From Sporosarcina sp. ACRSL (GTDB lineage: Bacteria > Bacillota > Bacilli > Bacillales_A > Planococcaceae): 64,000 nt of DNA. Of this stretch, positions 53,477-62,382 are shown in pieces. Where the stretch lies: assembly GCF_022346605.1 (NCBI RefSeq), contig NZ_JAKRNT010000004.1:124001-188000 (forward strand), read 5' to 3'. The notes under the pieces are model-generated. The model had not been told where the DNA came from, made no database searches, and saw only the letters and a program-made list of their open reading frames with translations. Both the position numbers and the translations under genes were made by a program. Position 1 is the first letter of the stretch. The number at the start of each line of letters is the position of its first letter.

Positions 53477-53680
53477 TTATTTGAGGTTGTTCATCAAAGG
53501 GCAAAATGGTGTATATATTGGCTCCGAGCCACCGACTACGGGATCGAATGAGTAGACTTTTTGATTGATCCGCAGTTTAACGAGTGTACGGATAGCGCGA
53601 AGCTCAACTGTTGTGTCTTACCGAATTACCTCATTTTCCAACGCTGAAATTAATTCTACACATTCCCTAATCATTGTCAT
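53477..53680 (-). pseudogene. minus-strand relic with in-frame stop
   Basis: From ATG (complement of 53678-53680) the frame reads MTMIRECVELISALENEVIR, then TAA, then DTTVELRAIRTLVKLRINQK and VYSFDPVVGGSEPIYTPFCP, ending at 53477. An AAAGGGAA site precedes the ATG. It looks like a small gene broken by one nonsense codon, or two relic pieces. The family is not recognised. Nothing else is seen in 53277-53885 except the repeat and promoter listed here. Confidence 0.35.
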
Positions 53681-53830
53681 TTCCCTTTCTCTAGTGAACA
53701 GTCCATTCACTCTTTATATAGGGCAAAGTCTTGCAAGAGGTACTATTGAGTAAAGATATTTAAAAGTTCCAAGTTATGAGGCGACATAAACTGATTACTT
53801 GGAAAGCATTGTAATCGATAATGGTGGTAG

Positions 53831-53839
53831 TGGTATAAT
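53831..53839 (+). promoter_or_regulatory. extended -10 promoter of the first WHH nuclease gene
   Basis: TGGTATAAT lies 47 bases before the ATG. It is part of a region of about 190 bases (53696-53885) that is repeated before the second copy of the gene. Confidence 0.55.
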
Positions 53840-53885
53840 GGTAATAAATTGTGTTGTGGTTTATATGGACTAGGGGGATGCCAAT

Positions 53886-54782
53886 ATGAAGCTATTCCGT
53901 ACTGTTGGAAAGGGGATCAACCAAATTGGCGGTGGGATTGCTAAGGGAGGCGTGAATGTCGCGAGTGCCCTTGTGTCCACCAAGTTTCCGAAGACTGGCG
54001 ATTATCTAAAAGATGTAGGCAACAGCGTAGTGGATTCTTCACGCCATGTCATCGCGAATACAGCTCACTTTGCGGATGGTGCAGTAAACGGACTATACGG
54101 AACGGTGACGAAGGATCCGGGAAGAATGAGTGAGGGCTGGAATGACATCAAAACTTCCTCCGTGAATACCGCGAAGGGAATTGGGGGCGGGCTAGCATAC
54201 ACAGGATCAGCTTTAGGACAAACATTCAAGGGAGCTGCATTACAGGACAAGGAGCTATTAGTGGAAGGGGCTAAAAAGGTCGGGAAGGTGGCGGCCGTCG
54301 GTGCACTTGGTGTAAGTGTTTTCGAAATGGTGACAGACCAAAACACAGTACAAGCGGAAGAGCTGCTAAGCCGAAACGGACACTTGGATGGATCCGTTCA
54401 CGAAGTCACAAATGTTCAATTCGAAAAGAATGTCTCAATCCATAACGACGGGACAGTAGTAGAAGGAGTCTTCCCTGTCTTTGACTCTCAATTCGATGCA
54501 GTACTGCCTCAAGAAGCCTACCTTATGTCAGACAATGTGCATTTCGGAATCGCCAACATGCAACTCTACGAAGCAATCCAACAAAATCCGTCACTAGCAG
54601 TTGAGCTCGGATTCGCCGAGCAGGATATCCAAAAACTTCAATCCTCTGTAACTCCAGAAGGCTATGACTGGCATCACCATGAAGAGCCAGGGAGATTGCA
54701 ACTAGTGAAGGAAGAGGAGCATGGGTTGACTGGTCATACTGGGGGAAGGTCGATATGGGGTGGGGGTTCGGAGTTTCGGTGA
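53886..54782 (+). CDS. WHH-motif HNH/EndoVII-type nuclease toxin, copy 1
   Basis: A 298-residue protein. Residues 1-150 form a Gly/Ala-rich region with amphipathic repeats (GKGINQIGGGIAKGGVNVAS and later GIGGGLAYTGSALGQTFKGA). A middle part (about 155-235) follows, and then the nuclease end TPEGYDWHHHEEPGRLQLV, EHGLTGHTGGRSIWGGG. The WHH, the distal H and HTGG form the metal-binding active site of the WHH class of toxin nucleases. There is no signal peptide, so release would need lysis or a special route. AGGGGGATG precedes the ATG. The next gene is 98 bases downstream and may be its partner. Confidence 0.8.
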   Translation: MKLFRTVGKGINQIGGGIAKGGVNVASALVSTKFPKTGDYLKDVGNSVVDSSRHVIANTAHFADGAVNGLYGTVTKDPGRMSEGWNDIKTSSVNTAKGIGGGLAYTGSALGQTFKGAALQDKELLVEGAKKVGKVAAVGALGVSVFEMVTDQNTVQAEELLSRNGHLDGSVHEVTNVQFEKNVSIHNDGTVVEGVFPVFDSQFDAVLPQEAYLMSDNVHFGIANMQLYEAIQQNPSLAVELGFAEQDIQKLQSSVTPEGYDWHHHEEPGRLQLVKEEEHGLTGHTGGRSIWGGGSEFR

Positions 54783-54880
54783 GTAGTGTCTGGGAAGAGA
54801 TTCATCAGTACTGACTATACTAAAATAATTCTAAACAGCAGAAAGAAACGTTCACAATCTGTTTAATAGGAGGCTAGGTT

Positions 54881-55378
54881 TTGGAGTACCAACATATGAA
54901 ACTGATCCATATTGACTGGGAAGGCCCTTATACATTGGAGAATTTAAGGGCATTAATGAATGAGGAAACGGACTATGGAATCTACCAAGTCTATGGGAAA
55001 CATCCCGTATATGGTAGCAATGTATTGCTGTATATTGGTAAAGCCGATATGCAAACGATTGGTAAAAGGATTTCACAGGAGAATTGGTGGAATACGAACG
55101 ACTCCAACCGACATTTGATTTATGCAGGGCGCTTGATGGGAGAACAAACACCGGAGGAAATTGACTGGTCGATTGAAATTGATTTGGCTGAGAAATTGTT
55201 GATTTACGTCCATAAGCCAGCCTATAATTCCCAAAACCTATCGAATATTCCACACGAGAGTTTGCAAGATATTCATATATTGAATTGGGGTTCTTACCGC
55301 GATTTATTCCCCGAAGTATCGGGGTTACGATGGACGAGTAAATTAGATGAGCTAGAACATGAAGTTTATAGATTGTAA
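54881..55378 (+). CDS. GIY-YIG-like protein following the first nuclease toxin
   Basis: The 165-residue protein contains YGIYQVYGKHPVYG and NVLLYIGKADMQTIGKRIS, which matches the GIY...YIG pattern and following Lys/Arg of GIY-YIG folds. No further catalytic Glu was firmly placed. The C-terminal part has DLAEKLLIYVHKPAYNSQ. It could be a nuclease, an immunity protein or a degraded relative. TTG 54881 follows AGGAGG by 7 bases. It is in the position of an immunity gene, but the second toxin copy has a different neighbour. Confidence 0.65.
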   Translation: MEYQHMKLIHIDWEGPYTLENLRALMNEETDYGIYQVYGKHPVYGSNVLLYIGKADMQTIGKRISQENWWNTNDSNRHLIYAGRLMGEQTPEEIDWSIEIDLAEKLLIYVHKPAYNSQNLSNIPHESLQDIHILNWGSYRDLFPEVSGLRWTSKLDELEHEVYRL

Positions 55379-55420
55379 AGGAATGCTCATAGAGGTATGA
55401 AAGGCATGGACACGTTGATT

Positions 55421-55450
55421 GATCACTCATTTGAGTGGTCTTTTATTTTG
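55421..55450 (+). terminator. intrinsic terminator after the GIY-YIG-like gene
   Basis: GATCACTCA and TGAGTGGTC (55421-55440, one G-T pair) are followed by TTTTATTTTG. Confidence 0.75.
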
Positions 55451-55508
55451 TCGGAAAAATAGAATGACTTTATAACGTGCATTAGTCACCTTGGAGGATA
55501 TTGCTCGT

Positions 55509-55752
55509 TTATTCCATCATAATTTCCTTAATTACAACTTCAAGAACTAACTCCCCGTAATCATACTTGTGATTTCCATTCGTATCCAAGTAGATTACAT
55601 CGCGATAGCTATCCTCCTTTCCTACGATATTATCTAATTTGCTAGTATAATAGTCAATAGAAGGCGTGGCGATAATAGATAGATTAGCAGGGGTAAGAAG
55701 ATTGGGATTTATAGAGAAAAGTACTGCGATTTTTTTGTGCCACTGACGTTAA
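55509..55752 (-). pseudogene. minus-strand gene relic, C-terminal end of an unknown protein
   Basis: An open frame without any start codon reads FSINPNLLTPANLSIIATPS, then DNIVGKEDSYRDVIYLDTNG and DYGELVLEVVIKEIMME, with its stop at 55509-55511. It is bounded upstream by a stop. The composition and length fit the tail of a real protein whose 5' part is gone. The 55379-55848 gap contains nothing else but the terminator. Confidence 0.4.
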
Positions 55753-55848
55753 GTCAGGAACATGGAGGTGTAATTTTTGAGACCGACTTGCTTGTTACCT
55801 GCTGTTTACAACTCCAATAAACGTTTATAGATCGGGAGGAGATAGAGT

Positions 55849-56964
55849 ATGAAATCATTGGTTTGTCCACGTTGCAGTGCTGAGTTAGTGGAAGATGCAT
55901 GGGAAGAACTGCAAGAAACGAACGATGGCGGGATTATTCTAGGCGGGTATCCTGCATATGTGTGCCGGGAACAATGCGGTTATGCAAAGCGCATTGAATC
56001 GATCCCGCCAATAATTGTCCAACCAGAAGCGCCTAATTTATTTCAGTTTGCGACGAGTGAACTGTCACAAGATGCTTTTTTATGCTATTTGATTGCTTGG
56101 AGCAGCAAGCGCTATCGTTTGCTGGACGAGCCGTTGCATGAAGCTGCTGTTCATTTTATTTCAACGATTTTCAATGCTCATGGCATAACTGCCCCTACAG
56201 TCGAAACAGTCACCATTGAGCGCCAATTCAAATCGCTAGATATTTTTGCCGTCATCAATGATACATACGCCATAGTAATTGAGGATAAAACATTTACCGA
56301 CGACCATTCAGATCAACTTGTTCGTTATCGTGAAGCGGTGAAGAGGGAATTTCCGAATCTTATTCAACTTCCGGTCTATTATAAAATCGCCGATCAGAGT
56401 CAATATCATTCGGCTATCGCTGCAGGCTATGTACCGTTCAAACGAGAAATGATGATAAGAATATTGAAGGATGGAATAGCCAAGGGGGTAACCAATACGA
56501 TCTTCCTTGACTATTATCGACATTTGCAGAAGCTTGAAGACAAGTACTGCTCATTTCGGACAACACCTGTATCTGAGTGGGACAGTTATGCGTGGCAAGG
56601 GTTTTATCAAGAAATCCAAAAATCAATTGATGGAGAGTGGGGGTACGTGCCGAATCGATCAGGAGGTTTTTGGGCATTTTGGTGGAAGTCTGTACTCGGC
56701 GAGAAATATTACATGCAGCTAGAACAAACGAGGCTTTGTGTAAAAGTTGAAGCAGAAGAAGGCGAAGATAAGCGGGAACTAAGAAAGATTGCACTAGTTG
56801 AAGTGTTGGGGGAATCTGGAAAACGGGATTTGCATTTGAAAAGGCCGACAAGACTAGGCACTGGCAAAACGATGACCATCGCCCACCGACTCGATTATAT
56901 ACAAACGAACGTTGCCGGAATGGCAGATATCTCGCGTACTGTTGAAGAATTGAAGAAGTATTAA
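55849..56964 (+). CDS. zinc-finger PD-(D/E)XK nuclease-like protein
   Basis: A 371-residue protein. The N-terminal zinc ribbon (VCPRCSAEL...YVCREQCGY, about 4-50) is followed by a PD-(D/E)XK core (about 65-200). The nuclease motif appears as FKSLDIFAVINDTYAIVIED with the lysine next in KTF, and QLVRYREAVKREFP. The C-terminal half (about 215-371) is of unknown fold. It resembles the PDDEXK_4 group found in defence and accessory loci. GGGAGGAG precedes the ATG. A decayed copy of its tail lies at 57245-57408. Nuclease activity is inferred. Confidence 0.75.
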   Translation: MKSLVCPRCSAELVEDAWEELQETNDGGIILGGYPAYVCREQCGYAKRIESIPPIIVQPEAPNLFQFATSELSQDAFLCYLIAWSSKRYRLLDEPLHEAAVHFISTIFNAHGITAPTVETVTIERQFKSLDIFAVINDTYAIVIEDKTFTDDHSDQLVRYREAVKREFPNLIQLPVYYKIADQSQYHSAIAAGYVPFKREMMIRILKDGIAKGVTNTIFLDYYRHLQKLEDKYCSFRTTPVSEWDSYAWQGFYQEIQKSIDGEWGYVPNRSGGFWAFWWKSVLGEKYYMQLEQTRLCVKVEAEEGEDKRELRKIALVEVLGESGKRDLHLKRPTRLGTGKTMTIAHRLDYIQTNVAGMADISRTVEELKKY

Positions 56965-57044
56965 CTGGGTGCTCGGCAATATTGGGTATCTGTACAGCAC
57001 ACTATTTAGTTTATTAACTACAATTGAATAATGGGGAGTGAGAA

Positions 57045-57076
57045 GTCAGCCGTAGAGTATACAGCTGGCTTTTTTA
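57045..57076 (+). terminator. intrinsic terminator
   Basis: TCAGCC and AGCTGGCT arms with a weak stem are followed by TTTTTT, 80 bases after the PD-(D/E)XK gene. Confidence 0.55.
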
Positions 57077-57244
57077 GGATATTCATAATTTCAAATTTGT
57101 AGCCCTTTCACATGCACCTGCACATTATACATTGATTTTTTTATCTTCCATTTATTCTCAAGTCAAACTTTTGTTATCAATGGGGACATTAGGTAGAGAA
57201 CCCCAATAAATCTTAGAATACAGGTTTTAATTGCCATTTTTTAC

Positions 57245-57408
57245 TGTATGCAGCCAGAATAATCGAGGCTTTGTGTACAAGTCGAAGCGAAAGCAGGCGA
57301 AAATAAGGAAATATAAGAATGACTGCAATGGGGGAAGTGTCAGGGGAATCCAGAAAACGTGACCAGACTAAAATTTCGCTTACTATTGAAGAATTGAAGA
57401 AGTACTAA
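57245..57408 (+). pseudogene. decayed duplicate of the PD-(D/E)XK gene tail
   Basis: The bases resemble 56709-56964 in order: CGAGGCTTTGTGTA, GGCGAAAATAAG against GGCGAAGATAAG, GGGGAATCCAGAAAACGTGA against GGGGAATCTGGAAAACGGGA, and the common end GAAGAATTGAAGAAGTA-C/T-TAA. Several stops and an internal deletion prevent translation. The other bases of the gap 56965-57585 show nothing. Confidence 0.65.
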
Positions 57409-57585
57409 ATTGGCTGGAAAGAAAGAACCGGCTGAAAAAAATCAAAAAACTGATTGTAAAGACAGTAAACAAGGCTGCTGACTTCCAGATTCCTCCTGTT
57501 AAATAAATTATGATACAAAAATCACAAGTTTAATGAAACTTTTTTCCAGTCATTCCGTAATAATTAAAAGAGTATACAAATTTAT

Positions 57586-57615
57586 TTGACATCTCATGGT
57601 GTACAAGTGTACTAT
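57586..57615 (+). promoter_or_regulatory. promoter of the S9 peptidase gene
   Basis: TTGACA (57586-57591), 18 bases, then TACTAT (57610-57615). The -10 region contains GTGTAC twice (57600-57613), a possible binding site. Confidence 0.6.
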
Positions 57616-57647
57616 GTAACTAATACAGCAAAAGGGGGAATTTACCT

Positions 57648-59933
57648 GTGAAAAAGCAAGCATTACTAGCAGTAATGGCTTCAGCGCTTCTCATGTCCTA
57701 TCCATTAGGTGCTCAAGCCAACGACTCAGTTCGGACCATTGATCGTGAAACTGTGCGAGTAGCCGAAAATGTGAAAGTGGATGCACCCGTATCTGCAGAG
57801 GACTTTACCCGATCCGCTTTAGATGTACTGACGTATCAACACGGATCGAAGGAAATGAGAGAAGCGATTGCTAAGCGTTGGACGGGGGAAACTGAACTAA
57901 GCTCTAAAAAGGAAATTACAAAAGGCGATATTTCCAAAATACTAACCCGGGCTCTTGGTATTGAAGAAAATGAAAAGACGACTTCCGACTTTTTGCAAAC
58001 CGCTAAAATTCATGGGTTGTTAAAAGTCTATAGTCAGGCGGATGAAACCGTTACAACTGAAGAAATGGCAAGCATCCTTGAGAACGCTAAACAATACAGT
58101 TTAAAGGGGATCGACAATAAAGGGGTAAGTGAAATTTCGGTAGAAGATTTCATGAGAAACCCTGGAGATTTCGGTTACGAGATGTCACCTGACGGAGAGT
58201 ATATTTCATATAGCTCTGAATGGGAAAGTCGAATGAATGTCTTTGTCAAGAAGATGGATGGTGAGGATGAACCGATTCGTGTGACTAGCTCCAAAGATCG
58301 GGATGTCGCATTTTCATTTTGGAAAGACGATCACATTTTGTATATAAAAGATAACGGCGGCGATGAAAATTATCATATTTACTCCTCCAGCTACAACGGT
58401 CAAGAAGAACGTGATTTAACTCCATATGAGGGGGTACGCGTACAGCTGATAAGCAACTTGACGGGCGTCGAAAATGAAATTCTCATCGGCATGAATAAAG
58501 AAGATCCGACTGTCTTTGATGTGTATCGTTTAAATATCAAAACCGGCGAACTGGATCATGTAGCGAAAAATCCAGGAAACATAGCCGGATGGCTTGCGGA
58601 CCATGATGGGAAGATTCGGATTGCGATTGAATCAGATGGGGTAGATAGTACAATTCTCTACCGTGAAACGGAAGAGGATCAATTTAAGCCATTTGTCCAA
58701 ACGGAAGCAGGAGATGTGATATCCCCAATTGCTTTTTCGAAAGATAACCAATCCATTTATGCAGTGTCCAATAAGGATCGCGATAAAATGGAACTAGTCG
58801 TACTCGACTTGGAGGCGAATGAGAAAGTCCTTTATTCCAACCCACAAGTCGATATCGCTGGCGGATTCTATGATCCCACACAGGATGCGATTCTTGCGGT
58901 CGTCTATATGACCGATAAACTTCACTATGTGTTCTTCGACGAAAAGTTGGAAAACATCTTTACTAACTTAATGGAAGAACTTAACGTAAGTGAAAGCGAA
59001 TTGTCAATCAACGATTACAATAAAGAAATGAACAAATTCGTAATATCGGTGTCGAGCGACAAGGAATATGGCACCTACTATTATTACGATGCGGAAACGG
59101 AAGAACTGACGAAATTGACAGAGCTGGCTTCATGGATAGATCGGGATTCTCTAGCCGATATGCATCCAATTTCGTACACAAGCCGGGATGGCCTCACGAT
59201 TCATGGCTATTTAACATTACCGAAAAATAAAAAACCTGAACAATTACCATTAATCGTCAACCCGCACGGCGGCCCTTGGGCACGTGATATGTGGGGCTAT
59301 AATCCGGAAGTACAACTGCTTGCCAATCGCGGGTATGCGGTTCTCCAAGTTAACTTCCGCTCCTCTGCTGGATACGGAAAGGAATTTATGGATGCAGGCA
59401 ATAAACAATGGGGATTGAAAATCCAAGATGACATTACAGATGGAGTCCAATGGGCAATCGATCAAGGCATTGCAGATCCTGACCGAATCGGTATATACGG
59501 TGCTTCCTTTGGTGGATATGCAACATTAGCAGGAATCACGTTCACTCCTGATTTATATGCAGCAGCCGTAGACTATGTCGGAGTTTCGAACATCTTTACG
59601 TTACTCGATACAATTCCGCCATATTGGGAAACGATGAGAAACGATCTATACAAACGAGTCGGTCACCCTGTCGAAGATAAGGAATTATTAGAAGCAGTTT
59701 CCCCTGTCTTCCACGCTGACAAAATCAAAACACCTCTTTTCGTCGCACAAGGTGCAAACGACCCTCGCGTCAACAAGGCAGAATCCGATCAAATCGTAGA
59801 AGCCTTGCAGAAGAGAGGAATCGACGTTGAATACATGTTAAAAGAAAATGAAGGACATGGATTCCAAAATGAAGAGAATCGCATTGAATTCTATAATGCG
59901 ATGGTTGAGTTCTTTGATAAGCATTTGAAATGA
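57648..59933 (+). CDS. secreted prolyl-oligopeptidase-family (S9) serine peptidase
   Basis: A 761-residue protein with a signal peptide (about 1-25, ending GAQAN). An N-terminal SLH-like or helical region (about 45-165) is followed by a beta-propeller (about 175-500) with YEMSPDGEYISYSSEW-type blades, and then the alpha/beta-hydrolase domain. Catalytic Ser is in GIYGASFGGYATLAG (about 625), Asp in GANDPRVNKAES and His in ENEGHGFQNEEN. It probably cleaves peptides outside the cell. GTG 57648 follows AAAGGGGG. It sits between the two toxin modules; no functional link is visible. Confidence 0.9.
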   Translation: MKKQALLAVMASALLMSYPLGAQANDSVRTIDRETVRVAENVKVDAPVSAEDFTRSALDVLTYQHGSKEMREAIAKRWTGETELSSKKEITKGDISKILTRALGIEENEKTTSDFLQTAKIHGLLKVYSQADETVTTEEMASILENAKQYSLKGIDNKGVSEISVEDFMRNPGDFGYEMSPDGEYISYSSEWESRMNVFVKKMDGEDEPIRVTSSKDRDVAFSFWKDDHILYIKDNGGDENYHIYSSSYNGQEERDLTPYEGVRVQLISNLTGVENEILIGMNKEDPTVFDVYRLNIKTGELDHVAKNPGNIAGWLADHDGKIRIAIESDGVDSTILYRETEEDQFKPFVQTEAGDVISPIAFSKDNQSIYAVSNKDRDKMELVVLDLEANEKVLYSNPQVDIAGGFYDPTQDAILAVVYMTDKLHYVFFDEKLENIFTNLMEELNVSESELSINDYNKEMNKFVISVSSDKEYGTYYYYDAETEELTKLTELASWIDRDSLADMHPISYTSRDGLTIHGYLTLPKNKKPEQLPLIVNPHGGPWARDMWGYNPEVQLLANRGYAVLQVNFRSSAGYGKEFMDAGNKQWGLKIQDDITDGVQWAIDQGIADPDRIGIYGASFGGYATLAGITFTPDLYAAAVDYVGVSNIFTLLDTIPPYWETMRNDLYKRVGHPVEDKELLEAVSPVFHADKIKTPLFVAQGANDPRVNKAESDQIVEALQKRGIDVEYMLKENEGHGFQNEENRIEFYNAMVEFFDKHLK

Positions 59934-59938
59934 CATGG

Positions 59939-59973
59939 AAGCCCCTCGTTTTAGTTATGAACGAGGGGCTTTC
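59939..59973. terminator. strong terminator of the S9 peptidase gene
   Basis: AAGCCCCTCGTT and AACGAGGGGCTT form a 12-pair stem with a 9-base loop, followed by TC and an AT-rich tail. Confidence 0.9.
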
Positions 59974-60114
59974 TAAATTTGCTTTATATAGACCAGAGTC
60001 TTGCAAAAAGATACTTTTGAGGAAAGAAATATTACTAGGTATCGTAAAAGTTCCAAGTTATAAGTCAACATAAACTGATAAGTTGGAATGTAATGTCATC
60101 CGTGATGGTGCTAG

Positions 60115-60123
60115 TGGTATAAT
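60115..60123 (+). promoter_or_regulatory. extended -10 promoter of the second WHH nuclease gene
   Basis: TGGTATAAT is identical to the box before copy 1 and again lies 47 bases before the ATG. The upstream DNA (about 59977-60169) is a diverged duplicate of 53696-53885. Confidence 0.55.
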
Positions 60124-60169
60124 AGTAATAAATAGTGTTGTGGTTTATATGAACTAGGGGGATGCTATT

Positions 60170-61066
60170 ATGAAGCTATTTCGTACTGTGGGAAAGGGAA
60201 TTAACCAAATTGGCGGTGGGATTGCCAAGGGAGGCGTGAATGTCGCTAGTGCTATTGTGTCCACCAAATTTCCGAAGACTGGCGATTATCTGAAAGACGT
60301 CGGAAATAGCGTAGTGGATTCTTCACGGCATGTCATCGCAAATACAGCTCACTTTGCGGATGGTGCAGTAATTGGACTATACGGAACGGTTACGAAGGAT
60401 CCGGAAAGAATGAGTGAAGGCTGGAATGACATCAAAACTTCTTCCGTAAATACGGTGAAGGGAATTGGTGGAGGGCTAGCCTACACTGGATCAGCGCTAG
60501 GACAAACATTCAAGGGAGCTGCTCTACAGGACAAGGAGCTATTAGTCGAAGGGGCTAAAAAGGTCGGAAAGGTGGCGGCTGTCGGTGCACTTGGTGTTAG
60601 TGTTTTCGAAATAGTGACAGACCAAAACACAGTCCAAGCGGAAGAACTATTAAGCCGAAACGCACACTTGGATGGATCTGTTCACGAAGTCACAAATGTT
60701 CAATTCGAAAAGAATGTTTCAATCCAGAACGATGGGACGGTAGTAGAAGGAGTCTTCCCTGTCTTTGAATCTCAATTCGACGCAGTTCTGCCTCAAGAAA
60801 CCTACCTCATGTCGGACAACGTTCATATCGGAATCGCCAACATGCAAATATACGAAGCAATTCAACATAATCCTTCACTGGCGGTTGAGCTCGGATTCAA
60901 CGAACAGGATATCCAAAGCCTTCAATCCTCAGTCACTCCAGAAGGCTATGACTGGCATCACCATGAAGAGCCTGGCAGATTGCAACTTGTGAAGGAAGAG
61001 GAGCATGGATTGACTGGCCATACTGGGGGAAGGTCGATATGGGGTGGGGGTACGGAGTTTAGGTGA
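60170..61066 (+). CDS. WHH-motif HNH/EndoVII-type nuclease toxin, copy 2
   Basis: A 298-residue paralogue of the protein at 53886, differing at 15 positions by direct count. All nuclease residues (GYDWHHHEEPG, EHGLTGHTGG) are kept. Changes are spread evenly (for example GAVNGLY to GAVIGLY, FAEQDIQKLQ to FNEQDIQSLQ) and many codons also differ silently, so the duplication is not recent and both copies appear to be under selection. The next gene, 69 bases downstream, is unrelated to the one following copy 1. There is no signal peptide. Confidence 0.8.
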   Translation: MKLFRTVGKGINQIGGGIAKGGVNVASAIVSTKFPKTGDYLKDVGNSVVDSSRHVIANTAHFADGAVIGLYGTVTKDPERMSEGWNDIKTSSVNTVKGIGGGLAYTGSALGQTFKGAALQDKELLVEGAKKVGKVAAVGALGVSVFEIVTDQNTVQAEELLSRNAHLDGSVHEVTNVQFEKNVSIQNDGTVVEGVFPVFESQFDAVLPQETYLMSDNVHIGIANMQIYEAIQHNPSLAVELGFNEQDIQSLQSSVTPEGYDWHHHEEPGRLQLVKEEEHGLTGHTGGRSIWGGGTEFR

Positions 61067-61135
61067 GTTTATTGAATTAAAATAGAGTGCTGTCGCAATA
61101 CGTGTTTGTGATTGTGGAGAGGGCGGAGTATTAAC

Positions 61136-61756
61136 TTGGAAAAACAACATTTCAACTTGATGCAGTTTTTCAATGGGTACGTACGAAATTATAGAAGAAT
61201 GAACTTAACGAATCTGCATAATCGTTCAATGTTGACGAAACGGGAGATAGATTATTTTGCGAACCTGGGTGAAATGCTTGGGTTCGATGCATTTATTGAA
61301 GACTCCAAGTTGGATAAGTCGAAAGGGCGTTCAAGGCCTATGGACTTGTCGTGGTGGAATCAGGATAGCAGAGTAGATACTGAATACTACCTATACCTAG
61401 CGCTGCATTTAGAAAGGGAAAACGTTTGGAGCAAGGACGTTGAGACGATTGAAAAGCTCTTCACTGAAACTGAGGAAGACTATCTGCCTCATAATGTGAT
61501 CGGGATTCAATTGATAGAGTCGAAGGAACGGATCGAGATCCTAAATGACTTAGTTATGCAAAAGAACTCGATTCAAAGATCGAATGCGTTAATGGTGTAT
61601 CACTTGTATGATTCAGAACTTGATGGCTATCGAATATATGCATACTCTTTTACGGAGACAGGCGAGATAGAAGAGAGACATGCGATTCGGAAAGTGGATG
61701 AGTTTGGGTATTGGTATATGTGTTTTGAGGAGGAGTATGAGGCTCTAAGTCGATAG
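61136..61756 (+). CDS. unknown protein following the second nuclease toxin
   Basis: A cytoplasmic, acidic protein of about 206 residues, with no membrane segment. Segments include MLTKREIDYFANLGEMLGFD, YYLYLALHLERENVW and IEERHAIRKVDEFGYWYM. Size, charge and position fit an immunity protein for the toxin before it, but the family is not recognised. TTG 61136 follows GGGCGGAG by 7 bases; the longer frame from 61112 starts before this site. Confidence 0.6.
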   Translation: MEKQHFNLMQFFNGYVRNYRRMNLTNLHNRSMLTKREIDYFANLGEMLGFDAFIEDSKLDKSKGRSRPMDLSWWNQDSRVDTEYYLYLALHLERENVWSKDVETIEKLFTETEEDYLPHNVIGIQLIESKERIEILNDLVMQKNSIQRSNALMVYHLYDSELDGYRIYAYSFTETGEIEERHAIRKVDEFGYWYMCFEEEYEALSR

Positions 61757-61917
61757 ATATGATTCGATGATTTTCATAGCCTAGGAGCAGCAATCGTAGC
61801 CTATGCTGGAACAGCACTTGGACAGATTATTAGCTGACACGTTAAGGGGTCTTTCCGGATTGTGTGAGGCTGAAATGGATAAGCAAATATTTGTCGTTGA
61901 GAAAAAGGAGAGTTTAC

Positions 61918-62307
61918 ATGAGCAATGATTTTAGGAAAGGTCTTGTCAACCATGAAGTAAATTCATCTATGCTTCCGATAATAGGAATAGAGACTTTAAT
62001 CTTTTCAGTTGGTTCTTCTTATCTGGCGGATACCTATTTAGGATGGAATTGGTTCGCAACTGGATTTATCGCTTTCATTGTATTGTTAATCTTAACTTTC
62101 ACCCCCATATACCATTTGATTGGGATCTTGTTTTCAATCGGGTGGGGTTATCTAGGGTATAAGGTCATATCCTTCATTACAGCCGCCACAGGGGGCGGGA
62201 CCGGGCTAGTAATCACCCTCGGCATAATAGGATTTATTATGGCATTCCTTCTTACGCTAGGAGCTAGAATCGGAGGAAAGGAATACCTAGATGATATTGG
62301 AAATTAA
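61918..62307 (+). CDS. small membrane protein, unknown
   Basis: The 129-residue protein has four predicted membrane helices (about 18-36, 42-60, 64-84, 90-112), Gly-rich in the last part (TAATGGGTGLVITLGIIGF), and a short polar end. ATG 61918 lies 8 bases after AAAAAGGAG. It may be co-transcribed with the downstream DUF1232 gene (75-base gap). No known family recognised. Confidence 0.65.
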   Translation: MSNDFRKGLVNHEVNSSMLPIIGIETLIFSVGSSYLADTYLGWNWFATGFIAFIVLLILTFTPIYHLIGILFSIGWGYLGYKVISFITAATGGGTGLVITLGIIGFIMAFLLTLGARIGGKEYLDDIGN

Positions 62308-62382
62308 CATTATATTTAAAGGATTCCTTTAAGGGTGGAGATAAGGGGTTTCCCGGAGAAAAATTGAAAGGGAGTGCTTACT

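Noticed and set aside
54852-55430. 192-codon minus-strand frame
   Set aside because: Overlaps the GIY-YIG-like gene, which has AGGAGG and coupling to the toxin; the minus frame runs into a terminator.
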